Shown here piece by piece: positions 12,664-22,193 of a stretch of DNA of 64,000 nucleotides (positions are counted from its first letter, which is position 1; each line of letters begins with the position of its first letter). The position numbers and the translations under genes were made by a program. This DNA comes from Gammaproteobacteria bacterium HGW-Gammaproteobacteria-1 (GTDB taxonomy: Bacteria; Pseudomonadota; Gammaproteobacteria; Thiohalomonadales; Thiohalomonadaceae). The notes beneath the pieces were generated by a model that made no database searches, was not told the DNA's origin, and was given only the letters and a program-made list of their open reading frames with translations. The stretch covers positions 31,872-95,871 of the forward strand of contig PGZL01000002.1 in the NCBI GenBank assembly GCA_002840095.1. The letters are read 5' to 3'.

Positions 12664-13353
12664 TTATAGGTACGCAGTATACAGTGGCCGCAGTTCCTGG
12701 AGTGCTTCCTCCACCAGTCCCGGCAGGGTTTTGGCATACATGTCGAGCAGCACCAGGGCGTTGACCGCCCCGTCCTCCCGGGCCGCCGCGCGCAGGCGTT
12801 CGGCCATGGCGCGGTTGACGATCTCCACGTTGCGGTAGAGACGGATCAGGCCGCTGAAGCCCATTTCCGCCGGCAGCCCCTGCTGCTGGCGGAAGTACTG
12901 GCCGAGCAGGTACATGCCGGCGGCGCGGTACAGGGTTTCCTTCTCCGTGGCGAAGGGCAGGTGGAAACGCGCCATCGGCTTGAAAAACGCCATGTGCGGG
13001 CAGCCGCTGGTGGCGATGATCAGGCCCATCATGGCGCTGATGGCGCTCTGGGCCGAGGTGCTGCGCAGGATGCGCCGCTCCGCCGTGATCACCTCGGTTT
13101 CCACCTCGTCGTAGGAAAAGACGTCACCGAGCAGGGATATGACCTGGACCAGGGAGCGCGCCAGCGGGCACCAGGGATGGCGGTCGGAATGCAGGGGGCA
13201 GTGGGAGCAGCGATGGAAATCGAGCCGGGTCCAGGCCGGAGGCTCGCCGTGCTCCGCATTGACCGGCGCCAGGTCGTCGCCATCCATGCGGATGGGGAAG
13301 CTCACCTCGCGCCCGTCGGCGAAGCGGAATTTGTACTGTACTTCCAGTTCCAT
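12664..13353 (-). CDS. Conserved hypothetical protein with a Cys/His cluster
   Basis: I do not recognise this 229-residue protein with confidence. The first 45 residues look beta-rich (MELEVQYKFRFADGREVSFPIR). A compact cluster then follows, with Cys and His residues in HRCSHCPLHSDRHPWC (CxxC plus a further Cys about ten residues on) that could bind a metal. The rest is predicted alpha-helical. No signal peptide or clear membrane segment is present. The start at 13353 has 'aggagg' 6 bp upstream, so a longer frame beginning at 13377 is rejected. It ends 27 bp before the GGDEF gene and may be co-transcribed with it. Confidence 0.75.
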   Translation of the reverse strand: MELEVQYKFRFADGREVSFPIRMDGDDLAPVNAEHGEPPAWTRLDFHRCSHCPLHSDRHPWCPLARSLVQVISLLGDVFSYDEVETEVITAERRILRSTSAQSAISAMMGLIIATSGCPHMAFFKPMARFHLPFATEKETLYRAAGMYLLGQYFRQQQGLPAEMGFSGLIRLYRNVEIVNRAMAERLRAAAREDGAVNALVLLDMYAKTLPGLVEEALQELRPLYTAYL

Positions 13354-13499
13354 GGTGCGCCTCCTGCGGGCAAGCATATCAGTTCCCCGATCGGGCTGCC
13401 CCCTGGCCGCCGCCGGCTGTTAGAATCGGACAGCGCAGTTCATAGGCAGGCCTCTTAGCCGGAGTCTCGCAGGCTCCCGGCATCAACCAAGGAATCGTC

Positions 13500-14849
13500 A
13501 TGACCAAGCACTACGATCTGATCGCCATCGGCGCCGGCAGCGGCGGTCTCTCCGCCGCAGAGCGTGCCGCACTGCACGGCAAGAAGGCCGCCGTCATCGA
13601 GGCCGGCCGCGTCGGCGGCACCTGCGTCAACGTCGGCTGCGTGCCGAAGAAGGTGATGTGGAACGCCGCGGGCATCGCCGGCGCCCTGCGCGACGCCAAC
13701 GATTACGGCTTCGACGTGCTGGTCAACGACTTCGACTGGAACCAGCTGGTGACCTCGCGCGAGCGCTACATCCAGAACATCAACGACTGGTACGGCGGCT
13801 ACCTCAAGGAGTCGGGCATCGATCTGATCCCGGGCTACGCCCGCTTCGTCGACCGGCGCACGCTGGAAGTGGACGGCAAGCGCTACAGCGCCGACCACAT
13901 CGTGGTCGCCCCCGGCGGCGTACCGCTGATCCCGGCCATTCCCGGCGCCGAGCACGGCATCAACTCCGACGGCTTCTTCGCCCTGCGCGAGCAACCCAAA
14001 CGGGTGGCGGTGGTGGGCGGCGGCTACATCGCGGTGGAACTGGCCGGCCTGCTCAAGGGCCTCGGCAGCGACGTGGACCTGCTGCTGCGCCGGCAACACT
14101 TCCTCGGCAACTTCGACGCCATGCTGCGCGAGACGCTGATGGAGGAAATGATCAATCACGGCGTCAACATCCTGCCCAACATCAATGTCGAACGGGTGGA
14201 GAAAGACGACGACGGCCGCCTCACCCTGCATTGCTCCGGCGGCCACACCCTCACCGGCTTCGACACCCTGGTCTGGGCCATCGGCCGCGCCCCCAACACC
14301 GCCGACCTCAACCTGGATAGCGTCGGCGTCGAACACGACGATAACGGCTATATCCCCACCGACGAATATCAGAACACCAATGTGGCCGGCATTTACGCCG
14401 TGGGCGACGTCACCGGCCGCGCCCAGCTGACGCCGGTGGCCATCGCCGCCGCGCGCCGCCTCGGCGACCGCCTGTTCGGCGGCCAGCCGGAACGCAAGCT
14501 GGACTACGAAAACATTCCCACCGTGGTGTTCAGCCACCCGCCCATCGGCACCGTCGGCCTGTCCGAGGACGAGGCGCGGGCGCTGCACGGCGAGGCGGTC
14601 AAGGTGTACCAGACCCGTTTCACGCCCATGGTCCACGCCTTCACCCGCCACGGTTCGAAGACGGCGATGAAACTGGTGTGCGTCGGTACCCAGGAAAAGA
14701 TCGTCGGCGTCCACATCATCGGCCACGGCGCCGACGAAATGCTGCAGGGCTTCGCCGTGGCGCTGAAGATGGGCGCCCACAAGCGCGACTTCGACAACAC
14801 CGTCGCGCTGCATCCAACCAGCGCCGAAGAACTGGTCACCATGCGGTAA
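13500..14849 (+). CDS. gor: Glutathione-disulfide reductase
   Basis: A flavoenzyme that keeps glutathione reduced using NADPH. The 449-residue product contains the FAD-binding GAGSGG (11-16), the redox-active disulfide Cys42/Cys47 in [13 protein letters not shown], a second Rossmann motif [12 protein letters not shown] followed by arginines (LLLRRQ) as expected for NADPH, and the C-terminal [12 protein letters not shown] that provides the active-site His-Glu pair. Start ATG with 'aagga' 7 bp upstream. Transcribed alone; a half repeat and a palindrome follow its stop. Confidence 0.95.
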   Translation: MTKHYDLIAIGAGSGGLSAAERAALHGKKAAVIEAGRVGGTCVNVGCVPKKVMWNAAGIAGALRDANDYGFDVLVNDFDWNQLVTSRERYIQNINDWYGGYLKESGIDLIPGYARFVDRRTLEVDGKRYSADHIVVAPGGVPLIPAIPGAEHGINSDGFFALREQPKRVAVVGGGYIAVELAGLLKGLGSDVDLLLRRQHFLGNFDAMLRETLMEEMINHGVNILPNINVERVEKDDDGRLTLHCSGGHTLTGFDTLVWAIGRAPNTADLNLDSVGVEHDDNGYIPTDEYQNTNVAGIYAVGDVTGRAQLTPVAIAAARRLGDRLFGGQPERKLDYENIPTVVFSHPPIGTVGLSEDEARALHGEAVKVYQTRFTPMVHAFTRHGSKTAMKLVCVGTQEKIVGVHIIGHGADEMLQGFAVALKMGAHKRDFDNTVALHPTSAEELVTMR

Positions 14850-14857
14850 AGGCAGAT

Positions 14858-14883
14858 ACAAGTTACAAGTTGCAAGTTACAAG
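14858..14883. repeat. Half element of the acaagttgcaagtt family
   Basis: 'acaagttacaagttgcaag' and its continuation follow the gor stop by 9 bp, preceded by the family boundary 'ggcagat'. The complementary arm is absent. Confidence 0.65.
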
Positions 14884-14911
14884 ATGGCCCCCAAACGGAG
14901 GAAACAGAACA

Positions 14912-14996
14912 TCCAACGCAGAGACGCAAAGACGCAGAGAAAATCATGGAATGGCGTTTCTCTGCGTCCTCTGCGCCTTTGCGTCTCTGCGTTGGA
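14912..14996. repeat. Intergenic word palindrome (tccaacgcagagacgc / gcgtctctgcgttgga)
   Basis: The left arm from 14912 ('tccaacgcagagacgcaaag') and the right arm ending at 14996 ('tttgcgtctctgcgttgga') are close reverse complements about 33 bp long, with a loop of about 14 bp. The EAL remnant begins 18 bp further on. Relatives occur at 35068, 37264, 47680 and 48988. Confidence 0.85.
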
Positions 14997-15014
14997 TTTA
15001 TTCCTTTCTAAACG

Positions 15015-15146
15015 TCAGTGCAGCGCGCCGGGCTGGGCGCGGTAGAGATTGGCAAATTCCTCCGCCGCCATGGGCCGGCCGTAGAAGTAGCCCTGTGCCT
15101 GCGGGCAGTCGTTGGCGTGGAGGCAGCCGGTCTGTCCCTGTTGTTC
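15015..15146 (-). pseudogene. Remnant of an EAL-domain (c-di-GMP phosphodiesterase) C-terminus
   Basis: The minus strand encodes about 44 codons ending in a stop, including DCPQAQGYFYGRPMAAEEF. This matches the last conserved block of EAL domains (xxxQGYxFxRPxxAxEF). No EAL, DDFGTG or other catalytic motif and no start codon are found upstream; the reading frame loses similarity near 15147. The parent gene has been deleted. It lies in the 485-bp gap between gor and the carbonic anhydrase gene, directly beside the palindrome at 14912-14996. Confidence 0.8.
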
Positions 15147-15334
15147 CGGGGGCGCAGGAGGAGCAGAAACAGACGCAGTGAAAGCAATGCAGGATGCCTG
15201 TTTTGTTGTCTCTGCATCCCTGCTGAAATTCCCCGATCACCCCGATCTTTCGGGGCATGGGCTTTTGTATCATAAAGCGGCGCCGCAGCGACACAGGGCC
15301 GGGCCGCCGCCGGCGGTGAACGGGGTGATGATAC

Positions 15335-15865
15335 ATGAATATCCGACCATATCAGGGGGTATACCCCGAAATCGCGGAATCCGCTTATATAGACGGTGCG
15401 GCCGTGGTGATCGGCGACGTGACCGTCGGCGCGGACAGCTCGTTGTGGCCCATGGTGGTGGCGCGCGGCGACGTCAATTTCATCCGCATCGGGGCCCGCA
15501 GCAGCATCCAGGACGGCTCCGTGCTCCATGTCACCCATGCCCATCCCGACGTGCCGGGCGGCCACCCCCTGCTCATCGGCGACGAGGTGACCGTGGGCCA
15601 CAACGTCACCCTGCACGGCTGCACCGTGGGCGATGGCTGCCTGATCGGCATGGGTTCCATCGTGCTGGACGGGGTCGTGCTGGAAAGCGGTGTCCTGCTG
15701 GGCGCGGGCAGCTTGGTGCCGCCGGGAAAAATTCTACAGGGGGGCTATCTTTGGATGGGTAGCCCGGTTAAAAAGGTACGTCCCCTGACGGACGCGGAGC
15801 GTGCGCGCTTCGGCTATTCGGCGGACCATTATGTCCGCCTCAAGGAGAATTACCGGGCCGGGTGA
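15335..15865 (+). CDS. Gamma-carbonic anhydrase family protein
   Basis: A 176-residue left-handed beta-helix protein of the YrdA/PaaY group. Hexapeptide repeats fill most of the chain (VVIGDVTVGADSSLWPMVV, IRIGARSSIQDGSVLH). Metal-ligand histidines appear in VLHVTH and VGHNVTLHGC, as in active gamma-class enzymes. It may hydrate CO2 or bind another ligand; sequence alone cannot distinguish these. The ATG at 15335 gives the usual N-terminus (MNIRPYQGVYPEI). It precedes two RNA-binding genes by 29 bp and may share a transcript with them. Confidence 0.9.
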   Translation: MNIRPYQGVYPEIAESAYIDGAAVVIGDVTVGADSSLWPMVVARGDVNFIRIGARSSIQDGSVLHVTHAHPDVPGGHPLLIGDEVTVGHNVTLHGCTVGDGCLIGMGSIVLDGVVLESGVLLGAGSLVPPGKILQGGYLWMGSPVKKVRPLTDAERARFGYSADHYVRLKENYRAG

Positions 15866-15894
15866 CCGTTACCGCTACAGGCAAGGAGGTTTAC

Positions 15895-16338
15895 ATGGAA
15901 GTGTTCGTGGGCAATCTGCCCGAAACCATCAGCGTCAGCGAGCTGGAACGCCTGCTGGCCCCCTTTGATCGCCAGGTGCAGATCAAGCTGCAGCACCAGC
16001 AGTACCGGGAAGGCCAGGCGGTATGTTACGCCGTGTGCACCTTTTCCTCGGAACGGCTGGCGCTCAAGGCCATCAGGAAATTCGACGGCCACCCGTTGTT
16101 CGGCCGCGCCCTGGCGGTGCGCGAATACCTTTACCGCAGCTACAGCAACGAGCGCCGCGCCCTGGGCTGGCGCGAGCGGAGCTGGGGCGGGGCCGAGCGC
16201 CGCGACGGCGAGCGGCGCCATGGCACGGTGCGGGCGGCGGCGGCGGACATCTTTGCTGAGGAAGACCTTGAAGAACCGGTGGATGAGGAACATATCGTCA
16301 TCGAGGGCTACCGCGACCTCGCCACCAAACAAACCTGA
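15895..16338 (+). CDS. RRM-like RNA-binding protein (first of a tandem pair)
   Basis: A 147-residue protein starting MEVFVGNLPETIS, the RNP2-type strand of an RNA recognition motif. The RRM spans about 1-80 and ends ALAVREY. RNP1 is degenerate (CYAVCTF in place of the aromatic-rich octamer). A basic linker rich in Arg/Gly (about 85-115) and an acidic tail (EEDLEEPVDEEH) follow. The ATG at 15895 has 'aaggagg' 7 bp upstream, so 11 extra codons of open frame are excluded. The role is probably RNA chaperoning or regulation; no target can be read from the sequence. Confidence 0.82.
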   Translation: MEVFVGNLPETISVSELERLLAPFDRQVQIKLQHQQYREGQAVCYAVCTFSSERLALKAIRKFDGHPLFGRALAVREYLYRSYSNERRALGWRERSWGGAERRDGERRHGTVRAAAADIFAEEDLEEPVDEEHIVIEGYRDLATKQT

Positions 16339-16354
16339 AACTAAGGAATGCGTT

Positions 16355-16660
16355 ATGGATCTGTTTGTCGGCAATTTGCCGCAGGATGTTACCCGTGTCG
16401 AACTGGACGTACTGTTTCTCAGCTTCCGGCCCATGCGGTTGCGGCTGGAACAGCGGGGCTATGCGGTGGCGACCGTCATCCCCGACCGGCTGGCCCTGCG
16501 TGCGCGGCAACAGCTGCACGGGCGGCCGCTGCGCGGGCAGACCGTTGAAGTGCGTGAGTTCTATGCCCGCAATCCGGCCAACGAGCGCCGCGGCCACAAG
16601 CACCGGACGCGCTCCTGGCCCGGCCCGGAACGGCGCTGCTGCGAGCGGCGCACCCTCTAG
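16355..16660 (+). CDS. RRM-like RNA-binding protein (second of a tandem pair)
   Basis: A 101-residue paralogue of the preceding gene. MDLFVGNLPQDVT matches its N-terminus and VEVREFYARNPANERR matches the end of its RRM. RNP1 is again degenerate (GYAVATV) and the tail is strongly basic (RGHKHRTRSWPGPERR) without the acidic extension. It follows 16 bp after the first gene and is surely co-transcribed. The pair probably arose by tandem duplication, and the different tails suggest divided roles. The gene lies too deep in a longer open frame to be found by length alone; the ATG at 16355 with 'aagga' upstream is the supported start. Confidence 0.8.
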   Translation: MDLFVGNLPQDVTRVELDVLFLSFRPMRLRLEQRGYAVATVIPDRLALRARQQLHGRPLRGQTVEVREFYARNPANERRGHKHRTRSWPGPERRCCERRTL

Positions 16661-16666
16661 CCCTGT

Positions 16667-17488
16667 TCAGGCGGCCGCGCGCAGCGCGGCAATCACCGGC
16701 GCCGTGGCGGGGCGCACGCCGCGCCACAGATAAAACGACTCCGCCGCCTGTTCCACCAGCATCCCCAGCCCGTCCAGGGCCTTGCCCGCCCCGGCGCCCT
16801 CGGCCCAGCGCATGAACGGCGTCGGCTCCCGGCCGTACATCATGTCGTAGCACACCGCCCCGGCGGCCAGCAGGCCCTCCGGCAGCGGCGGCACCTCGCC
16901 CTGCAGGCTGGCGGCGGTGCCGTTGATCACCACGTCGAACTGCTCTCCCGTCAGCGCCTCGAAACCGCCGCCGCGTACCGCGCCGAGGTCGGCGAAGGCG
17001 TCTGCCAGCGCCTCCGCCGTGGCCACGGTGCGGTTGGCGATGACCAGGAGGGCCGGCTGTTCGGCCAGCAGCGGGGCCAGCACGCCGCGCACGGCGCCGC
17101 CGGCCCCCAGCAGCAGCAGCCGCTTGCCCGCCAGTGGCGTGCCGTGGTTGTCCTTGAGGTCGCGTACCAGGCCGACGCCGTCGGTGTTGTCGCCGTACAG
17201 GCCGCCGTCGGTTTCGAAACGCAGGGTGTTGACGGCGCCGGCCCGTTCCGCGCGCGGGCTGCGGACGGTGGCCAGGGCCCAGGCCTCCTGCTTGAACGGC
17301 ACGGTGACGTTGAGCCCTTTGCCGCCGGCGGCGCCGAAGCGGGCCACGGCGGCAGGGAAATCACCCAGCTCCACCAGGATCGCTTCGTAGTCGAGTTGCT
17401 CGCCGGTCTGCTCGGCAAAGCGCGCGTGGATCAGCGGGGACTTGCTGTGGCCGATGGGGTTGCCCATTACCGCGTAGTGATCAGTCAT
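16667..17488 (-). CDS. aroE: Shikimate dehydrogenase (NADP+)
   Basis: Reduces 3-dehydroshikimate to shikimate in aromatic amino-acid synthesis. The 273-residue product has the substrate-binding NPIGHSKSP near the N-terminus, the catalytic lysine in LNVTVPFK, the adenine-nucleotide loop GAGGAVRG and an NRT segment (VIANRTV) typical of NADP specificity. The ATG at 17488 gives the standard N-terminus [13 protein letters not shown]; ten upstream codons are rejected. It converges with the RRM pair (6-bp gap). Confidence 0.95.
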   Translation of the reverse strand: MTDHYAVMGNPIGHSKSPLIHARFAEQTGEQLDYEAILVELGDFPAAVARFGAAGGKGLNVTVPFKQEAWALATVRSPRAERAGAVNTLRFETDGGLYGDNTDGVGLVRDLKDNHGTPLAGKRLLLLGAGGAVRGVLAPLLAEQPALLVIANRTVATAEALADAFADLGAVRGGGFEALTGEQFDVVINGTAASLQGEVPPLPEGLLAAGAVCYDMMYGREPTPFMRWAEGAGAGKALDGLGMLVEQAAESFYLWRGVRPATAPVIAALRAAA

Positions 17489-17514
17489 GGCAGGATTCTC
17501 ACTTAAAAGCAGAT

Positions 17515-17630
17515 ACAAGTTTCAAGTGACAAGTGACAAGCGAATGAGCTCGCTGCGCTCGTGCTGTTTTGAATTCAAACGAGCATGCGCGTAGCGCATT
17601 CCTCCGCTTGTAACTTGTCACTTGAAATTT
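17515..17630. repeat. Intergenic word palindrome (acaagtttcaagtgacaag / cttgtcacttgaaat)
   Basis: The left arm 17515-17542 iterates 'acaagt'; the right arm 17605-17630 iterates 'acttgt'. The loop of about 62 bp contains smaller inverted repeats (gcgcgtagcgc). The outer flank 'gcagat' matches the family boundary. Confidence 0.8.
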
Positions 17631-17644
17631 GCGACCGGTTGGCT

Positions 17645-18901
17645 CTATGAGCCAAATACCCCCTTCAGCAGGAAGAAGAACACGATGGCCAGGATGGCGC
17701 CGGCGGGCAGGGTCACGATCCAGGACAGGAAGATGGTGCGCACCACCTGCATGTTGAGCGCCGCGATGCCGCGCGCCAGGCCGACGCCGAGCACGCCGCC
17801 CACCAGGGTGTGGGTGGTGGAGATGGGCAGGCCGGTGCCGGAGGCCAACACCACGGTGCCGGCCGCTGCCAGGGTGGCGGCGAAGCCGCGGCTGGGGGTC
17901 AGCTCGGTGATGCCGCGGCCCACGGTGGCCATCACCTTGTAGCCGAAGGTGGCCAGGCCGAACACGATGCCGATGCCGCCCAGCAGCAGCACCCAGGCCG
18001 GCATGGCGGCCTTCTGCGCCACTTCACCGCCGCTCTGCACCACGCTGATCACGGCGGCCAGCGGACCCACCGCGTTGGCCACGTCGTTGGAGCCGTGGGC
18101 GAAGGCCATGGCACAGGCGGTGACGACCATCAGCACGCCGAACACCTTCTCCACGTTGGCAAAGTGGAAGTCGCGGTCGGCCTTGGGGTCGAAGCGCAGA
18201 CGCGAAATGGCGTAGATGCCGACGACCATGGTCACGACGCCCGCGACGACGGCATACAGATAGCTCTGCGCGGTGGAAAGGTGCAGGCCGACGTGCTTGA
18301 GGCCCTTGGTCAGGGTGACCAGGGCGACGATGAAGCCCACCAGGAACATGTAGATCGGCACATAGCGCTTGGCGTTCTTGAGCGGATTGTCGGTGTCGAG
18401 AATGAACTTCTGCACGCTCTGGAACAGCCAGTAGGCGATGACGCCGGCCAGGGCGGGGGAGATCACCCAGCTCATGGCGATGGAGCCGACCTTGCCCCAC
18501 TTCACCGCCTCCATGCCCAGGCCCACGGCGGCGAAGCCGACGATGGCGCCGACGATGGAGTGGGTGGTGGAGACCGGCCAGCCGAAATGCGAGGCCACCA
18601 GCAGCCAGATGGCGGCGGCCAGCAGCGAGGCCAGCATGCCGTAGACCAGCAGCTCCGGCTGGCCCACCAGCAGGTTGGCGTCGATCATGCCGCTGCGGAT
18701 GGTTTCAGTGACCGCGCCGCCGGCCAGGTAGGCGCCGGTGAACTCAAAGATGGCGGCGATGACGATGGCCTGGCGGGCGGTGAGGGCGCCGGAACCGACC
18801 GAGGTGCCCATGGCGTTGGCCACGTCGTTGGCGCCCACGCCCCAGGCCATGAACAGGCCGAACGCAGCCGCGAGCACGAGATAAATCGTTGCGTATTCCA
18901 T
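17645..18901 (-). CDS. pit: Inorganic phosphate transporter, PiT family
   Basis: A 418-residue inner-membrane carrier for phosphate (as a metal-phosphate complex in related systems). About ten membrane helices are predicted. The two PiT signatures are present: GANDVANAMGTSVGSG in the N-terminal half and HGSNDVANAVGPLAAV in the C-terminal half. The TTH motifs in VSTTHSIVGA and ISTTHTLVGG are also seen. It lies 14 bp downstream of the DUF47 gene, the usual accessory of PiT transporters, so the two form an operon. Confidence 0.94.
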   Translation of the reverse strand: MEYATIYLVLAAAFGLFMAWGVGANDVANAMGTSVGSGALTARQAIVIAAIFEFTGAYLAGGAVTETIRSGMIDANLLVGQPELLVYGMLASLLAAAIWLLVASHFGWPVSTTHSIVGAIVGFAAVGLGMEAVKWGKVGSIAMSWVISPALAGVIAYWLFQSVQKFILDTDNPLKNAKRYVPIYMFLVGFIVALVTLTKGLKHVGLHLSTAQSYLYAVVAGVVTMVVGIYAISRLRFDPKADRDFHFANVEKVFGVLMVVTACAMAFAHGSNDVANAVGPLAAVISVVQSGGEVAQKAAMPAWVLLLGGIGIVFGLATFGYKVMATVGRGITELTPSRGFAATLAAAGTVVLASGTGLPISTTHTLVGGVLGVGLARGIAALNMQVVRTIFLSWIVTLPAGAILAIVFFFLLKGVFGS

Positions 18902-18915
18902 GCTTCCCGACTCCC

Positions 18916-19596
18916 TCAGCGCGCCAGCATCATCAGCAGGCGGCTGCCCACGCGCTGGGCCAGATCGCCCAGGTCGCCGATCCAGTCGATGACGTTGTAC
19001 ATGAACATCACGTCGACGGCGTACAGTTCCTTTTCCTTGGCGAACAGCAGGTCACGCACCTCCACCTGCAGGGCATCGGTATCGGCCTCGATGGCGTCCA
19101 GTTCGGTGATCATCTTTTCCACCAGCTCCACCTCGTGGCCGCGGAAGCCGGTCTCCACCAGCTCATCGAGCTCGTTGATGGCCAGTTGCGCCTGAGCGGT
19201 GGCATCGATGCAGCGGCGGGTGAACTCCAGCAGCTTGGCGGCAATCTCCGCCGGGAACACCATGCGGCGGCCGATGATCAGGCCGGCGATGTCCTTGGTC
19301 TTGTTGGCGATCTTGTCCTGCATGCGCAGCGCTTCCAGTACGTCGCGGCGCGATACCGGCATCATCCAGCCGCGCGGCAGGTGCAGGCGCAGCTCCTTCT
19401 TCAGCGCGTCCGCCTCACCCTCCAGCATCGCGATGCGCTTCTGCACTTCACGCGCCTGGCCCCAATCCTGGGCCAGGGCCGCTTCCAGAAACGGAATGAC
19501 CTCCTGGACGCAGACCTGAACCTTGGCCATGTGCTGTTGCAGGGGGCTGACCGGCGAGGAGCCGAACATGCTGAAGACGAAGCTTTTGGGGGACAT
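18916..19596 (-). CDS. DUF47 (TIGR00153, PhoU-like) protein partnered with Pit
   Basis: A 226-residue all-alpha cytoplasmic protein of the PhoU-like DUF47 family. Evidence is the overall helical pattern, the N-terminal SPLQQHMAKVQVCVQEVIPFLEA and the metal-cluster-type acidic helix segments (LEGEADALKKEL, ELDAIEADTDALQVEVRD). These proteins are thought to control or assist the neighbouring Pit transporter. It is the first gene of the two-gene operon. A palindrome lies between it and hemB upstream. Confidence 0.9.
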   Translation of the reverse strand: MSPKSFVFSMFGSSPVSPLQQHMAKVQVCVQEVIPFLEAALAQDWGQAREVQKRIAMLEGEADALKKELRLHLPRGWMMPVSRRDVLEALRMQDKIANKTKDIAGLIIGRRMVFPAEIAAKLLEFTRRCIDATAQAQLAINELDELVETGFRGHEVELVEKMITELDAIEADTDALQVEVRDLLFAKEKELYAVDVMFMYNVIDWIGDLGDLAQRVGSRLLMMLAR

Positions 19597-19617
19597 GATT
19601 AATCTCTAACTAAAGTG

Positions 19618-19700
19618 GAAAGAGGAAAGAGCAAAGATACAAGGGAAGGTGCGCGCTGCGCGCGGCTATTTTCTTTCCTCTTGTATCTTGAATCTTGTAT
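19618..19700. repeat. Intergenic word palindrome (aagatacaag / cttgtatctt)
   Basis: 'gaaagaggaaag' and 'aagatacaag' pair with 'ctttcctcttgtatctt'; the centre is 'gcgcgctgcgcgc'. It lies between the hemB stop and the DUF47 start. Confidence 0.7.
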
Positions 19701-20723
<1,023 letters not shown>

Positions 20724-20855
20724 TCAGCGCTCTGGTCTGTTGCGAAAGGCGCACAGTGTACCACCGGCCATGGCCGGCTCAGAAGCACCTTGCCGGTCGA
20801 CGCCGGTGCGGCGCGCCCGGTATGATGTTGACGGTATCAATGGGAATGCAGCGCG

Positions 20856-22094
20856 ATGAATGGCCACGACAATGGAATGACGGCGGGGGGCAACGGCACG
20901 GCTGTGGCCATGCCCTACGCGGTCGAACTGAGCCGCTGGAGCGGCGAGTTCGTCGATCCCGCGGCCGAGGACGCCTTCGGCGAGCACGTGGGCGACGCCG
21001 ATCGGCGCAATTTCGTCATCGCCCTGTTCGTGACCGGGCCGCTGTATTTCTCCTTCGTCATTTCCGACTATCTCCTGCTCGGCTTCGAGGCGTTGTTCTG
21101 GGTCAATGCCGTGCTGCGCCTCCTGGTACTGGTGTTCTGCTGGGGACTGGGTTACGCGCTGTTGCGCCGCCCGATCATGCCGCCGCGACTCTACCGCCTG
21201 TCCCTGTTGTTCTTTTTCGTGGTGCTGGGCAACGCCCTGGTGTTGTACCCGGTCAGCCAGCGCGAGTTTCTGGAAATCTATCCCGGCCTGCTGGTGATGC
21301 TGGTGGGGGCGTTCTTCTTCGTGCCCAGCCGGCTGGCCGACCGCCTGCTGGCGACGGTGTTCGCCCTGGTGGGCCTGGGCATTGAAACCCTGCTGTTCTT
21401 TCCGCCCGAGCGGCAGCAGTTGCCGCTGGCCATCCTGTTCTTCGTGGTGACCCTGGTGTTCTGCGTGGTCACCTCGGTGCAGCATGCGCGCCTGCGCCGC
21501 TTTTCCTTCATCGACTCGGTGCACAGCCGTCACCTGACGACCCTGCTGCAGCAGGAGGTGAGCCTGCGCCGCCAGTTGGAGGACGCGGCGCGCCAGCAGG
21601 CGCGCACCGACGAGCTGACCGGCCTGCCCAACCGGCGCCGTTTCTTTGAACTGGCCGAGCGGGAAATGGTGCGGGCGCAGCGCTACAGCTCGCCGCTGGC
21701 GGTGGTGATGCTGGACCTGGACCACTTCAAGGAAATCAACGACAACTACGGCCATGCCGCCGGCGATCAGGTGCTGCGCGCGGTGGGCGACTGCTGCCGC
21801 GACGTGCTGCGTACCAACGACGTAATCGGCCGGCTGGGCGGGGAAGAGTTCGCCATTCTGCTGCCGGCCACCGCCATGGACGGGGCGCGGCTGTTCGCCG
21901 AACGCCTGCGCGAGGCCGTCTACGAATGCCGCATCGGCCTGCCCGGCACGGAGCTGCGCCTGACCGCCACCCTGGGCGTGGCGGCCTGTGCGCCGGGCGA
22001 AGTGGTGACCGTGGACGAACTGCTGGCCCGCGCCGATGCCGCGCTGTATCGCGGCAAGGCGGCGGGACGCAATCGGGTGGAAGGACAATCTTAG
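20856..22094 (+). CDS. Membrane diguanylate cyclase (GGDEF) with inhibitory site
   Basis: A 412-residue c-di-GMP synthase. A soluble N-terminus of about 50 residues is followed by about six membrane helices (about 52-205), a coiled-coil linker and the GGDEF domain (about 250-412). Motifs: DELTGLPNRRRFFE, LDLDHFKEINDNYGHAAGD and the active loop GGEEF. Unlike the enzyme at 11470-12636 it keeps the product-inhibition site: RTND lies exactly five residues before GGEEF. The stop codon borders the gtttcga array. Confidence 0.91.
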   Translation: MNGHDNGMTAGGNGTAVAMPYAVELSRWSGEFVDPAAEDAFGEHVGDADRRNFVIALFVTGPLYFSFVISDYLLLGFEALFWVNAVLRLLVLVFCWGLGYALLRRPIMPPRLYRLSLLFFFVVLGNALVLYPVSQREFLEIYPGLLVMLVGAFFFVPSRLADRLLATVFALVGLGIETLLFFPPERQQLPLAILFFVVTLVFCVVTSVQHARLRRFSFIDSVHSRHLTTLLQQEVSLRRQLEDAARQQARTDELTGLPNRRRFFELAEREMVRAQRYSSPLAVVMLDLDHFKEINDNYGHAAGDQVLRAVGDCCRDVLRTNDVIGRLGGEEFAILLPATAMDGARLFAERLREAVYECRIGLPGTELRLTATLGVAACAPGEVVTVDELLARADAALYRGKAAGRNRVEGQS

Positions 22095-22190
22095 TTTCGA
22101 GTTTCGAGTTTCGAGTTTCGAGTTTCGAGTTTCGAGTTCGGCATGACTGTGCCCGGGTTTTCGAAACCCGAAACCCGCAACTCGAAACTG
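22094..22190. repeat. Tandem 7-mer array and palindrome (gtttcga / tcgaaac)
   Basis: Six perfect copies of 'gtttcga' run from 22094 to 22135. A right arm with 'ttttcgaaacccgaaaccc' and 'ctcgaaact' completes the palindrome at 22190. It touches the GGDEF stop and ends 4 bp before the trhP stop. Confidence 0.85.
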
Positions 22191-22193
22191 CTT

